Shown piece after piece: positions 42,902-54,545 of a stretch of DNA of 64,000 nucleotides. Origin of the DNA: Eleusine coracana subsp. coracana (taxonomy: Eukaryota; Streptophyta; Magnoliopsida; Poales; Poaceae); the NCBI GenBank assembly GCA_032690845.1, contig CM064427.1, positions 21,983,164 through 22,047,163 on the forward strand. The letters are read 5' to 3'. The notes below the pieces were generated by a model that worked only from the letters and a program-made list of their open reading frames with translations, ran no database searches and was not told the origin of the DNA. The first letter of the stretch is position 1. Every line of letters begins with the position of its first letter. Made by a program: the position numbers and the translations under genes.

Positions 42902-44534
42902 TGTTGGTCGTATCTACGCACCCACTTATATACCGCAAGAGGACGGTGTACGATTGTTGCACTTTTTCCCTTGAATTGAGTTTTTAAGGTTTATCGAATC
43001 CACGAGAACCTTAGCGATTTATTAAACAAAGTTAACAGTAAAAGATCTAGTCAAGGCTACTGCCAAGGTCAGGTTGCATGAGGGGGAGACTGGCCAGCGC
43101 AAAGGTGCGCCAGACAGTAAATCTGTCGTTGCGCCGATCGGTGCAGGAGTCGAACCGATCGACGCGCTAATGAAACTAAGTCAAAGTGCGCGAGATCTAT
43201 TAAATCTGGGGTTGTACCGATCGGCGCAGGAGTCGAGCTGATCGGCACACTGGTGAATCTAAGCCAAAGTTGTTGCGCCGATCGACGCAGGGGTTGAGCC
43301 GATCGGCACACCAGTGAGTCTAAGCCAAAGTGTTCTAGATCTTGTAAACCTATGCTGGTAAGTGAGTAGCCCGATATCTACTAGTGAGATCGTAACCAGA
43401 AAGTCTAATTGAATAGCATCATAATGGGTAATTACATAGATCAATGAAAACCTGTAATGAGTAAGACCACCCTGCTTTCCGAGCGGCTCCTGATTTATCG
43501 TTGCCGAGAGGAAACCCTTAATCGCGCGAGTATCTTACCCTACTCAACTATCTAATAGTGCTGCGCAGGCTTAGTGCTGTCACCGCTAAACCACATTACT
43601 GGCATCATCAAGCAACCATAATCAATACAATGTCCGAATACTATCCTAATCACCACGATTAAGATAATATCTACTTACTTAGCCTAGAACTAAGCAATTG
43701 GAATAAGCACATGCATGATTATAGAATCAAGATAGACAAATCACCAAAACCATCATCAATATATTCAATCATCCTTGAGATACATAGAGTAAGATTCATC
43801 CCTGTCGAGATGGCCTACCTTGACGGATCAACTCTTGACTCCAATGGTTCTTGAAACTCAACTAGAGATCTATTCTAACGGGGCAAGCCCCGGTGGCTCT
43901 AACTCACGGATCTGGTGTCCCTCTGTCACCTCCTCTTATACGGCGAGGGTTTACAAGTATTGATAGGGGTTCTACTCGTAAAGGACTCGGTTTCTAGCAA
44001 ATAAGACGGTTGCGTCGATCGGCGCAGGATTGCGCCGATCGGCGCAAGCCGTGTCTTCTCTGTTTTCTTCCCCGAGTCGGTTCCTTTGTCTTCCACAGCT
44101 GTCATGTGGGCCTTTTCCTTCGAGATAAAGTCTTGTACTACACGTTTAGATCTTGGAGTTCCATAAATCTTCTTGAAGTTCCATAATTCTTCTTAGACAA
44201 ATATCTTCAAATGTCTTATGCAGATAAACTTCCATAAACATGTGGAATGGTCCTCGGTCACTTCTGTGGGTCAAAACACCCATGCGCCGATCCGCTCACG
44301 GACTGTGCCGATCGGCGCACTGGGCTTCTTCAGTGCTTTTTGTCGGTTCTGGACTCCTGTCCTCTCCATCATTGCATTAATCACCAATTTTACGTGTTTC
44401 TGCAATAAAGCTCCAAAACAACGCATATACAAATATATAGGCAATATCACAGGTAAATGGCCTAAATGAGTATTAATTATGCTCTAAATGGGGTAATATT
44501 CACATATAAAAGGGGCACTTGGGAAGTGCCAACA
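42902..44534 (-). repeat. 3' LTR of the Athila-like element
   Basis: 1633 bp. Collinear with 51457-53069 but with scattered substitutions and indels, including GGGG near 43206 where the other copy has 14 G. Confidence 0.9.
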
Positions 44535-44552
44535 GTTCCCCCACACTTAAAC
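44535..44552 (-). promoter_or_regulatory. Polypurine tract of the Athila-like element
   Basis: Minus strand GTTTAAGTGTGGGGGAAC ends exactly at the 3' LTR. Confidence 0.7.
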
Positions 44553-45900
44553 CTTTGCTCGTCCCGAGTAAAGTAAAAGAAAGAAAAATCGAAAAACATA
44601 CTCTTTCTATCATAAAAGATATCTCAAATCAGCAAATGTTGAACATTGTTCTATTGTGGTGTATTTCATATTGGTACTCAGCAAAATGGATCAAATATGG
44701 GCATAAGCTTAAAGTTCTCCCCAAAGCAAAAGATCATGTCCAATTCATAAATTATAACTTTTCCACACATGAGAATCACTTAAAAGATTGTTGTGAACAT
44801 AGAGAATCTATCTTCCAAATAATCTAAGGCAACAACTCATCTTTCAAATCACTCAACCTATATTCTACATCATAATGATCAAATAATATTAGTGTAAGGC
44901 TTATATGAGTAGCTAGGTGAGGTAATTCAAGGATTGCAAACATAAATCAATAATATATTGTAAAGCTAGGAGATTATTCTTCGTTGGAATTATAGAAACT
45001 TATCAAGAAGGCAGTTAAGAAAGAAAAATTTAAGAAAGGGCTCAGACTTTGGATATGTGGACATGTGCAGAACAAAATTTTGATCTTGGAAGATTGCACA
45101 TGGTTGAAATGATTCATGGCTATATTGAATTTCGAGAATAAGCATGTCATATACCATACCCCCACACTTAAAATTTTGCTAGTCCCTTAGCAAACAACAG
45201 ATTTTTTTTATTTTTTTTATACACTATCTCTGCTATGCCGATCGGCTCAGGGTGCGCCGATCGGCTCTCAACCCAAATTTACCAACATTTGTTGGTATTT
45301 GATTTGTCTGGCTTCAACATTTATTCAAGAATTAAATATAGCCAGAAATATAGGATGTGATCAAGGAATGATACTCAACAAGATGTTTTGGGTTTATGGT
45401 AGTGTACTCAGCGGAATTGAATTTTTGCATGAGTAATTTCAAGGCCAGAAAAAGATACACAAAGAATTGCCATCTTAATAAAGTTCATACCAAAAAAAAA
45501 TTAAATCCTAACCGAACTCAACATCAATTTAATGTTTATCTACATATCAAAGGTTCATGAGTGTTGTTCAAAATATGGCATTGGTAGGTAAGGATCTTGA
45601 AAAAAAATAAATTCAAAAGTTCACAACATAAAAATTTATTTTTAAAAAGATTGGTACTAAGTTATCATTACAAACTGGACAACACAAATGAAGCACATAG
45701 GTACTCAAAATTGCTCCACATAAGACATATTTGCCGAATAATCATTAAGTGTAAGTTCGAAATTTTATTCAATGCCCAACACTATTTGATCTTCATCAAC
45801 ACTTTTCAAGAAAGAATAAATAATTCAATTCTCCTAATAGAGCATAACCGCCACCATTATATTAAGATCGAAACTTGAATACATGATGATGATTTTTGCA
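44553..45900 (-). other. Non-coding 3' spacer of the Athila-like element
   Basis: AT-rich, no motif-bearing frame. It holds one palindrome pair (GCCGATCGGCTC at 45237-45248 and 45255-45268). Confidence 0.55.
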
Positions 45901-46013
45901 CACACTTGTGTGAAAATAAAACTACTACTAACACACTTGCATGAGAATAAAACTACTACTAACACACTTGCATGAAAATAAAACTACTACTAACACACTT
46001 GCATGAAAGTAAA
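45901..46013. repeat. 31-bp tandem repeat, 3.6 copies
   Basis: The unit CACACTTGCATGAAAATAAA plus ACTACTACTAA repeats at 45901, 45932, 45963 and 45994 (partial). It lies between the Athila ORF and the 3' LTR. Confidence 0.9.
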
Positions 46014-46138
46014 CACACCCGATACATGGTTTTCCAATCCGCTCACACACACATAAGTAAATAAAGAGAAAAAAAACCGCAAAAGATAAAAGAAAACGTA
46101 AACTAGGAAACCGATACACGTGCCAACTCCTAGGCACT

Positions 46139-47875
46139 CTAGTCATCTGAAAGTGGAGTCGGTGGCTGATCGAAGCCATAGCACCGCGCCTTGAGTTGCT
46201 TGAACTCCTCCACCATCGCATCGTGGTTGTATCTCCATTGGGACGTGGCTTCCTCCACGCGCTCGATGTAGTGCATGTTGTTGTCGAGGTACCCCTGCAT
46301 GGGCACGAAAAAGTCTGCACCGGGCACAGGAGGCACCACTGGTACACGCCCTTGGTACCTGTAGTCAATGCCCACGCTGCAGTAGGGTGCGCCGATCGGC
46401 GCGTCGCCTGCGCCGATCGGCGCAGAGGGTTGTGACCCGCCCGCTGCGTCACTCCACCCTCACTGTTTCTGCTGGTACTCCTGGCGTGACCCCTAGGAGT
46501 CCCACTCGTCGCCGGCTGCTGTAGATGTGTCCGGCTGTCGAACCCGCCCACGACGGTCCTTGAGAACTCGGCCCCCCTCCAAGAGACCTTCCTCAAGCCA
46601 ATTTCCTCCCTCCAGCTTGCGAGGGAGAAAAACTCCTTGCTCCGCACACAGAAGCTTTACGTTGGTGCCGCCAACATGTAAGCCGGCGTGAACACTTTCC
46701 GTGACAATATTGCCACGAGTCATATTCTCGCCGATCTCCGTCACGCACTCCCACTTGTCATCGCGCCCTCCCGGTCCATCGCTGTCGCAGATGAGGGCTG
46801 CTAGGCATTGAAGATAGGCCTCAAAGGCCAACTTCTTGCTTTCCTTGCCCCTCTTGTCGAGCCAACCCCGTACCATCACCGACATGGGATTGCAATGAGA
46901 CGGACTCACGATGGCGTTGAAGAGCCACCGCAAGTCTGCATCGATGACGTTGCTGGAGTTGATCTTGTCGCCTATGTGCACCGCCAACCACCGATGGAAG
47001 ACTTGAATGGTCGGGTTGCGGATGTTTCCGCGCTTCATCTCCTCTATGAACGAGAGCCGCCTCCAAAAGGAGTCCAACTCCCCATGTCCTAAGATGCCGG
47101 CGACGTCGGCGTTGGCGTCGAAGCCGAAGGCTTGAGCCGCCGCCTCCATGGTCACCGTGTGGCTGATGTCGCGGACACGGAAGTTGACGGCCTCGCTACC
47201 GTCTTCGACGGTGCCAAGCCTCATCGTAGAAGCAACCTCGGTGACGACGTCGAGGTTGTAGTCCATGGGGAGGAGGTGGAAATCCACCCAGCCGAGGTTG
47301 TCTAGCATCCTCCTTAAGTCCTCCCACATGCCGATCGAGGTGAGGAAGGTTTCGTCCAAGTCAAAGTTGGGGATGAACCTTCCCCTCACCGCGAGGTGGT
47401 GCCGCTGTTCCTCCGCGCTCAGGAGGGTGAAGCCCTCCTCCACCGTGCGTGGCATGAATGCCGGTGGTGGTGGTGATGTAGGAACCTCACGGCTTGCCGC
47501 CGTTTGGCTCCTCGTAGCACGCCCTGTTGGAAGGAACGCGCCGGAGAAGGAGTGGCGGGCGCGGTCCTCGTATGTCGCCGCCGCCGAGCCAGTGGATGCA
47601 CCACCCACCGACATGTCATCGCGAGCGTGGGAGCCACCCCTCGCCGAGGAGTTACCGCTCGACTCGCTGCTGCCGCCGGAACTGCTCCCCCGACGCAGCC
47701 TCTTGCCCATCTTGCCGATGGAGGAGCGGAGACGATCCATCTGCGAGGAATGCGAAATGTGTTCGAGATCATGGGTAGTGGGGAAGGTGGAGAGATTACC
47801 GGGATGATGTGCCGAATGGGGGCGCCTGGCCTCCCTTTTATTGTGTGGGAAACTTCCAGGGTAAGGAACCGCCAT
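46139..47875 (-). pseudogene. Athila-specific ORF (ATHILA ORF-1-like), two stops near C-terminus
   Basis: A 460-codon open frame (46493-47875) begins with a Ser/Arg/Gly-rich region. It then shows the conserved block of the plant ATHILA ORF-1 family: GRFIPNFDLDETFLTSIGMW, MDNLGWVDFH-like sequence, DISHTVTMEAAAQAFGFDAN and ELDSFWRRLSFIEEMKRGNI, IQVFHRWLAVHIGD. After TAG (about 46492) and TGA (about 46458) the same frame continues through two palindrome copies, which translate as APIGA, to YRYQGRVPVVPPVPGADFFV and a PTPLSDD end at 46139. The function of this family is not known to me; in Athila elements it occurs besides gag-pol. Confidence 0.65.
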
Positions 47876-47879
47876 AAAA

Positions 47880-48960
47880 TTTCAAAATTTGAGAGCGCCG
47901 ATCAGCATGGGTACTGCGCCGATCGGCACAATTCAAATTTTGAATGCTCTGACTACTCTGATGCTTGATTCCCCTCCTTCATGTCGCTTCGTGCCACATC
48001 ATGTTGATTGGCAGGGGAATAGCACGGAATCCTGATGTCTTGTTGGCGGCGCCAATCAACGTGGGCCCGCGCCAATCGGCGCGCCGTCTCTTTTTCAGCT
48101 TTTGGTCAATTCCGTGTCTCCTCTGCACTGCACACCTGCATAATAATCATACCTGTTCCTCAAAATCAATGCCTGCCGCCTTTGTCGCCCATTTAGAAAC
48201 ATCATGGGTACCCGCGCCGATCGGCGCAGTAGGGCGCCGAGCGGCGCAAGTCCCTTGCACCTCGTCTTTTGGTCCGGCGCTGATTCTGATGCCTCTTGTT
48301 CATCTCTTTCACCTAATTTCCACTTCTCCAATGTTCCTGTAGCATTGGCATACGTGTTGGGGCTCATCTGGTGAATGCGCCGATCAGCGCTGACTCGCGC
48401 CGATCGGCGTGACGTCCGTTTTTGCTTCTGGCCCCTCGCTTCTTCGCTAGATGTTGTCTTTATCCTTGAAAATAGCTCTGTCTCTGAAAATTATTGTGCT
48501 GGTTTAGCACTTCTTCAATTCTGGGCCTCGTCGGCCTGCTGTCCTGACTTGGGCAATACTGCACCGATCGGCGCAAGCTCTGTTCCTTCCTGTTTTTGGT
48601 CTTTTTGTTTTATATTCCTGCATTGTTAGTCTGTAGTATATATATACATAGTTTTGCACGAATAAATAGACAACGCAAGAGCACACAAGAATTAAGCACA
48701 CACTTTTCTAATTTTTATTTTATTTTATTTGGGAGATTATTTTTATCACAAGCAAGCAAACTTTGAAAACACCGGGTTGCCCTCCCGGCCAGCACTAATT
48801 AACTAAATGAAATGGGTTGCCCTCCCATAAGCACTAAATAACTTCTAAATCCCCCGATCATTGGGTTGCCTCCCAAGAGCGCTCTAGTTATTTAAAGGTC
48901 AAAGAGCTCGACCTCGCCGCAAACAATCAATCCTTAGTGTCGCGGCGCGGGATGTGAGGC
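47880..48960 (-). other. Palindrome-bearing spacer replacing the RT-integrase region
   Basis: No RT motif occurs. The stretch contains pairs of GCGCCGATCGGCGC-type palindromes at about 47894-47930, 48047-48085, 48222-48250, 48377-48410 and one at 48562, and repeated GGGTTGCCTCCC words near 48776-48870. Confidence 0.6.
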
Positions 48961-48980
48961 CGCGACACTACAAGGTTATC

Positions 48981-49643
48981 TTATCTCCATGGTTCATATA
49001 GCTTGGACGACCTATCCGTACATCCCCTCCAATTACTTTTGACGCCTCGATGCCACGGTGTCTTGTATCTCTTCACTTCATCAATAGCACGACACTCTTC
49101 TCCCTTTGGGCAAAACTTGAAAGAGTAGGGAATCCCACTTATATCGAAGCTTATCTCACCACTCCCAACATCAATACTTGCCTTTGCTGTCCTCAAGAAG
49201 GGTTTGCCTAAGATCAACGAGGTCCTCGTCCTCTTATCCATGTCAAGCATAATAAAATCAACAGGGACGATATGATCTCCAATTTGAACAGGCACATCCT
49301 CAGCAATTCCATCAGGGAAGCGTACCGATTGATCGGCTAACTCCAAACACATACCCGTAGGCTCTAATTCAGGCAAATTGAGATTTGTGAATATATGATG
49401 GGGCATAACACTTACGCTTTCTCCAAGATCGCACAAGCACCTATCAAATATGCTTGGTGATCCAGGGTCGGGTTTCTTCTTCAGTGCAACATCATTGATT
49501 GCCGCCGTTAGTTCCTTAGTGACCTTCACAACCTCCTCAGAAACTAGAGACTTCTTGTTTTGCATCATGTCCTTAATGTACTTGGCATAGGTGGGAACTT
49601 GGATAGCATCAACAAAAGGGACATTGATGTAAAGCTTCTTCAT
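48981..49643 (-). CDS. Athila-like aspartic protease
   Basis: A 220-codon open frame. The N-terminal segment MKKLYINVPFVDAIQVPTYA and the catalytic region DRCLCDLGESVSVMPHHIFT (canonical DLGAS, here DLGES) are followed by ICLELADQSVR-like strands, VPVDFIMLDMD and SLILGKPFLRTAKASIDVGS. The frame is intact and the Asp is present, so protease function is conceivable. RT would normally follow; here a non-coding spacer does. Confidence 0.75.
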   Translation of the reverse strand: MKKLYINVPFVDAIQVPTYAKYIKDMMQNKKSLVSEEVVKVTKELTAAINDVALKKKPDPGSPSIFDRCLCDLGESVSVMPHHIFTNLNLPELEPTGMCLELADQSVRFPDGIAEDVPVQIGDHIVPVDFIMLDMDKRTRTSLILGKPFLRTAKASIDVGSGEISFDISGIPYSFKFCPKGEECRAIDEVKRYKTPWHRGVKSNWRGCTDRSSKLYEPWR

Positions 49644-51339
49644 AATATCGACGAATCTTGTGAACTGTTGTCGTGTTGTCGCGCTCTTTCTGTCTTCGTC
49701 AGCAGTTGAGTATCTAGAAACGTGGCAGGGCCATGCTCTTCTGTCTCCACGCCCATTTTCAGACCAGAGAGGTCATCATCCTCCTTGCGCGGATCAGCGC
49801 TTTCAGGGAGCCGATCGGCTCCGACAGGGTCGTCGCACCGATCGGCGTCGGGTGTGCGCCGATCGGCGCGGAGCTTCTTTGCTCCTGCAGAGTGTTTTGG
49901 ATCTTCTGTTTGTTTTCCTAATTGCGTAGCTATTTCCTTCAACTGTTCTGCAGACATCGTATTGCCAGGAATAGCCCCCTTATTGCCTTGAATGGCTTGC
50001 GATAGCTGTCCCTTCTGTTGCTCCATAATCTTGGTATGCTTCAAAATCTGCTCGTTGGAGCTCCCAATTTCTATCACCTTGTCATTAACTCTCTCAAGGA
50101 CACGATCAATCTCCTTGAATCTAGCTTGATTGTCCTTGTTGATCGTCTCTTGAGCTTGGAAGAACTCATGACATTGGAGACGAAGTGGGATAGAGTTTTA
50201 TATGGACGAACTAGGAGAGAAAGAACTCCTTTGTTGTTGATATTGGGGCTTCCATCCACTATTCTTCATATATTCTAACATCTTTATCTCTTCAGGGCAA
50301 TCTTTCTGCACATGACCAAATTCTCCACACTCACTACATGTTGAGCGTGATTCCGCCAGCTTGAGTGTCTCTTCCTTAGGGATATGAAGATTATTGTCCA
50401 ACCTTGTTTGAATAGCATCGAGGCGATCTATAATCAATTCTTCCTGAGTCTTCTCAATCACACTCTTTGCTACTCCTTTTGAAGGTTGCAAATTCCTTGA
50501 GCTTCTCAGACCATCTCACGATTGATTTTCAACTAACAGCTTGATCAAATTCTTAGCTTCGGTGGGGTTTTTGACATGAATGATCCTGCAGCTGAGGCGT
50601 CAAAATGTTGACGTGACAAAAGATTCAATCTTGTGTAGAACTTCTCAACAACTTCTCCAACCGTCAGACCATGATGAGGGCATGCATCCATATGCTCATT
50701 GTATCTTTCCATGCTTCTCCAATGCTCTCATCAATATTCTGTGTAAATCCAAGAATTTTATTTTTCAAAGCTTGAGTCTTACCGGGTGGGGGGGGGGGGG
50801 GAGTATTTGGCCAAGAATTCAGCTGCTAATGTGTTCCAAACCGTTTTCACTGTGTTTTCCAATGCATTGTACCATTGCTTGGGGCGTCCAACTAGAGAGA
50901 AGGGGAACAGCCTCACACACGCTTGATCTCCTGTCAATCCCGCTATCTTGAATGTACTGCAAACTTCAAGGAAGTGTTGCAAGTGATGATTGGGATCTTC
51001 TGAACCTGTGAACGGTTGTTGCACCACTATTCCAACATATATCTCCACTTGGTACGGAAGTTGATCCTAAGCTTCTTGGAAATCTGTCTTGACAATACTA
51101 GTCAATTGTGGCTTGAGACGATTAACCATAAGCACCTCTGCCATCTCCTCTTCTTCTTGCTCTTGAACTGAGTCTTCTATTGTGAATAATACTCGAGGTG
51201 TTGCGCGGAGTGCTTCCAAATCTCCAAGTGACTTGCTTCTCTTCTCCGCTGTTCTCTTCTTGTGTAAGAGTCTTTCTGGATCATCGGCGTAATTAGAGGG
51301 TTTATTTGACTTAGGACCGTCCATACCTGTTAGTTTCAC
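49640..51339 (-). pseudogene. Athila-like gag
   Basis: The N-terminal part (51339-51067, MDGPKSNKPSNYADDPERLL) ends at a TAG (51067-51069) and continues in the same frame as the retrotransposon gag domain: SEDPNHHLQHFLEVCSTFKI, DQACVRLFPFSLVGRPKQWY, then a break at a 14-base G/C run (50788-50801). Downstream frames contain a knuckle CSECGEFGHVQKDCPEE (about 50280-50345) and an Arg/Asp-rich region made by palindrome copies (49800-49870). Gag would package the RNA. It overlaps the protease frame by four bases (ATGA at 49640-49643). Confidence 0.7.
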
Positions 51340-51423
51340 TTAACAGAATATATGTACTAGAGAGACAAGTAAAGCATAATGACTAAACACAGATACATCA
51401 AATAATGTTTAGAAACCTGCTAT

Positions 51424-51443
51424 GGTCCCCAACAACGGCGCCA
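51424..51443 (-). promoter_or_regulatory. Primer-binding site of the Athila-like element
   Basis: Minus strand TGGCGCCGTTGTTGGGGACC, 13 bases inside the 5' LTR, as is common in Athila elements. Confidence 0.75.
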
Positions 51444-51456
51444 GAAAATAGATGCT

Positions 51457-53069
51457 TGTTGGTCGTATCTATGCACCCACTTATATACCGCAGGAGGATG
51501 GTGTACAATTGTAGCACTTTTCTCTTGAATTGAGTATTCCAAGGTTTATCGAATCCACTGGGACCTTAGGGATTTATTAAACAAAGTTAACAGTAAAAGA
51601 TCTAGTCAAGGCTACTGTCAAGGTCAGGTTGCATGAGGGGGAGACTGGCCAGTGCAAAGGTGCGCCAGACAGTAAATCTGTCGTTGCGCCGATCGACGCA
51701 GGAGTCGAGCCGATCGACGTGCTAATGAAACTAAGTCAAAGTGCGCGAGATCTATTAATTCTGGGGGGGGGGGGGGTGCCAATCAGCGCTGGAGTCGAGC
51801 CGATCGGCACACTGCGTCGATCGGCGCAGGGGTTGAGCCGATCGGCACACCAGTGAGTCTAAGCCAAAGTGTTCCAGATCTTGTAAACCTATGCTGGTAA
51901 GTGAGTAGCCAGATATCTACTAGTGAGATCGTAACCAGAAAGTCTAATTGAATAGCATCATAATGGGTAATTACATAGATCAATGAAAACCTGTAATGAA
52001 TAAGACCACCCTGCTTTTCGAACGGCTCCCGATTTATCGTTGCCGAGAGGAAACCCTTAATCGCGCGAGTATCTTACCCTACTCAACTATCCAATAGTGC
52101 CGCGCAGGCTTAGTGCTGTCACTGCTAAACCACACTACAGGCATCATCAAGCAACCATAATCAATACAATGTCCGAATACTATCCTAATCACCACGATTA
52201 AGATAATATCTACTTACTTAGCCCAGAACTAAGCAATTGGAATAAGCACATGCATGATTATAGAATCAATATAGACAAATCACCAAAACCATCATCAACA
52301 TATTCAATCATCCTTGAGATACATAGATTAAGATTCATCCCCGTCGAGATGGCCTACCTTGACGGATCAACTCTTGACTCCAATGGTTCTTGAAACTCAA
52401 CTAGAGATCTATTCTAACGGGGCAAGCCCCGGTGGCTCTAACTCACGGATCTGGTGTCCCTCTGTCGCCTCCTCTTCTACGGCGAGGGTTTATAAGTATT
52501 TATAGGAGTTCTACTCGGAAAGGACTCGGTTTCTAGAAATAAGGCAGTTGCGCCGATCGGCGTAGGATTGCGCCGATCGGCGCAAGCCGTGTCTTCTTTA
52601 GTTTCTTCCCCGAGTCGGTTCCTTTGTCTTCCACAGCTGCCATGTGGGCCTTTTCCTTCGAGATAAAATCTTGTACTATACGTTAAGATCTTGGAGTTTC
52701 ATAAATCTTCTTGGAGTTCCATAATTCTTCTTAGACAAATATCTTCAAGTGTCTTACGCAAATAAACTTCCATAAACTTGTGGAATGGGCTCGGTTACTT
52801 CTGTGGGTCAAAACACCCTTGCGCCGATCGGCTCATGGGCTGCGCCGATCGGCACACTGGGCTTCTTTAGTGCTTTTCGTCGGTTCTGGACTCCTCCTCT
52901 CCATCATCGTATTAATCACCAATTTTACATGTTTCTGCAATAAAGCTCCAAAACAACGCATATACAAATATATAGGCAATATCATAGGTAAATGGCCTAA
53001 ATTAGTATCAATTATGCTCTAATTGGGGTAATATTCACATATAAAAGAGGCACTTTGGAAGTGCCAACA
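51457..53069 (-). repeat. 5' LTR of the Athila-like element
   Basis: 1613 bp, TGTTGGTCGTATCTATGCAC...GGAAGTGCCAACA. It is followed on the minus strand by the PBS. Confidence 0.9.
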
Positions 53070-54545
53070 GATCGGGAGGACTACGGGTATTGGAAGGCTC
53101 GTATACTAGCTTACTTGGAGTCCATTGATCCAGAGATATGGATGGTGGCCAATGAGTCTGATGCGGATGTGAACTTTCTTAAACCTGATTTCATGAAGAA
53201 CAACGCTAAGGCCAAGAATGCTCTATTTTCATGCATATCTAAGGATGTCTTTGCTAGATTGGATGAACGTTCGACAGCACATGGTATCTGGACTGAGATT
53301 CAGGGTCTCCATGAGGGTACTAGTGTTGTTAAAGAGGAAAGATACTACATGCTGAAGAACAAGTATGATAACTTCACTAGATTGCCACATGAGAGAGCTC
53401 ACACTGTTTATTCTCGCTTTCATGTACTAGTGGAGGAGATCAATGCTCTTGGGGATGACTTCAAGCTCAAGCCTGTTGAGGTGATAAGAAGATTCTTGAG
53501 GCTATTCAAAGACCCCAAGTATAAGTCCATCTTCACCTTCACCTTGCAAGGTGACCTCAAGACCAAAACCATGAAGGATGTACTTGGTAAGATCACTGCC
53601 TTCGAGAGCTATCAGTTGGGTTTGGATGACCCACAACCATCCACCCTTGCTCTTCAAGCTGATAAGCAAGAATCTAGCAAGAGCAAGAAGAAGGCAATCA
53701 TGGAAGATGATGATGAAGATGACTTGAGTGAGGATTTAGCTCTTCTCATGAAGAAGATGAGGACCTTAAAGAACAAGTTTGCTTCCAAGTACAAGGGCAA
53801 GTGCTTCAACTGTGGATCTAAGAACCACTTTGTTCAAGATTGCCCCAAGCCAAAGAAAGAAGCCTTCAATTCCCAAGACTCAAGGGATGAAGAAGAAGAA
53901 GACGAAGATCCTAAAGCCAAGCAAAAAAAGAAGAGGTACTTCAACAAGGACAAGAGCAAAGACAAAGGCAAATGCAAAGCTCAAGACCACAAGAAGAAGT
54001 TCTCATGCAAGGCACTTGTTGGAGAGTGGATAAGTGACAACTCAAGTGACACATCCTCTTCCTCAAGCAATGATGAAGAAGTGGCCGGACTAGCCATGAT
54101 CAAGACCACACTTCTACAAGCTCTTCCTCAGCCTACCATGTGCCTCATGGCCACGAGCTAACTTGGGGAGAGTGAGGATGAGAGCAGCGATGACAGCGAT
54201 GATGAGGAGCTCTCCTACACCGAGCTTTGGAGTATGCTTGAGGAAGGTGTTGCAACGAGTGACTCCATCCCCGCATGGATCAAACCCCTACTCGCCGATG
54301 ACTACTATTGTGAGAGGTGTTGCAAGGATGGCCACACCATCAAGGATTGTCCTATGGTGAGAAGTTCCATTGTTTTACCTAATGCTAACTTGTTCTATGA
54401 GAACACCCACTTCAAGCTTTTTAGGAACAAGGATGGCAAGGTGAAAGCAAAGGCTTTGGGACCACAAAACAAGAAGAGAAAGGTCAGGAGCATATGGGTG
54501 CCTAACTGCATTATTGATCTTGAGAGGTCAGCCACGTACAAGTGA
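53070..54545 (+). pseudogene. Copia-type gag with two zinc knuckles
   Basis: Reads DREDYGYWKARILAYLESID, then a UBN2-type gag domain (AKNALFSCISKDVFARLDER, ERYYMLKNKYDNFTRLPHER) to about residue 200. A Lys/Asp-rich linker and a perfect CCHC knuckle CFNCGSKNHFVQDC (about 53803-53845) follow. A TAA at 54159-54161 interrupts, and the same frame resumes with an acidic stretch, a second perfect CCHC motif CERCCKDGHTIKDC (about 54309-54350) and ends at 54545. Both knuckles are intact, unlike those of the Sirevirus at 14080-21208. The 5' end is cut off by the Athila-like LTR. Confidence 0.75.

Larger units (their letters stand above)
42902..53069 (-). mobile_element. Athila-like gypsy element lacking RT and integrase
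   Basis: LTRs 42902-44534 and 51457-53069 (TGTTGG...CCAACA) enclose 6.9 kb. On the minus strand the order is PBS of the TGGCGCCGTTGTTGGGGACC type, gag, zinc knuckle, aspartic protease, a spacer, the Athila-specific ORF, a spacer and a purine-rich tract. There is no RT, RNase H or integrase. The whole element, LTRs included, carries dispersed GCGCCGATCGGCGC palindromes. The flanks do not match (TGGTG in CACTA sequence at left; GATCG in a copia gag at right), so this copy is probably a product of recombination between two insertions. Confidence 0.85.

Noticed and set aside
47265..47968. Plus-strand frames up to 180 codons opposite the Athila ORF
   Set aside because: Shadows of the minus-strand ORF, which carries the family motifs.
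42902..53069. Palindrome copies considered as CRISPR repeats
   Set aside because: Spacing is irregular, copies vary, and the genome is clearly eukaryotic.
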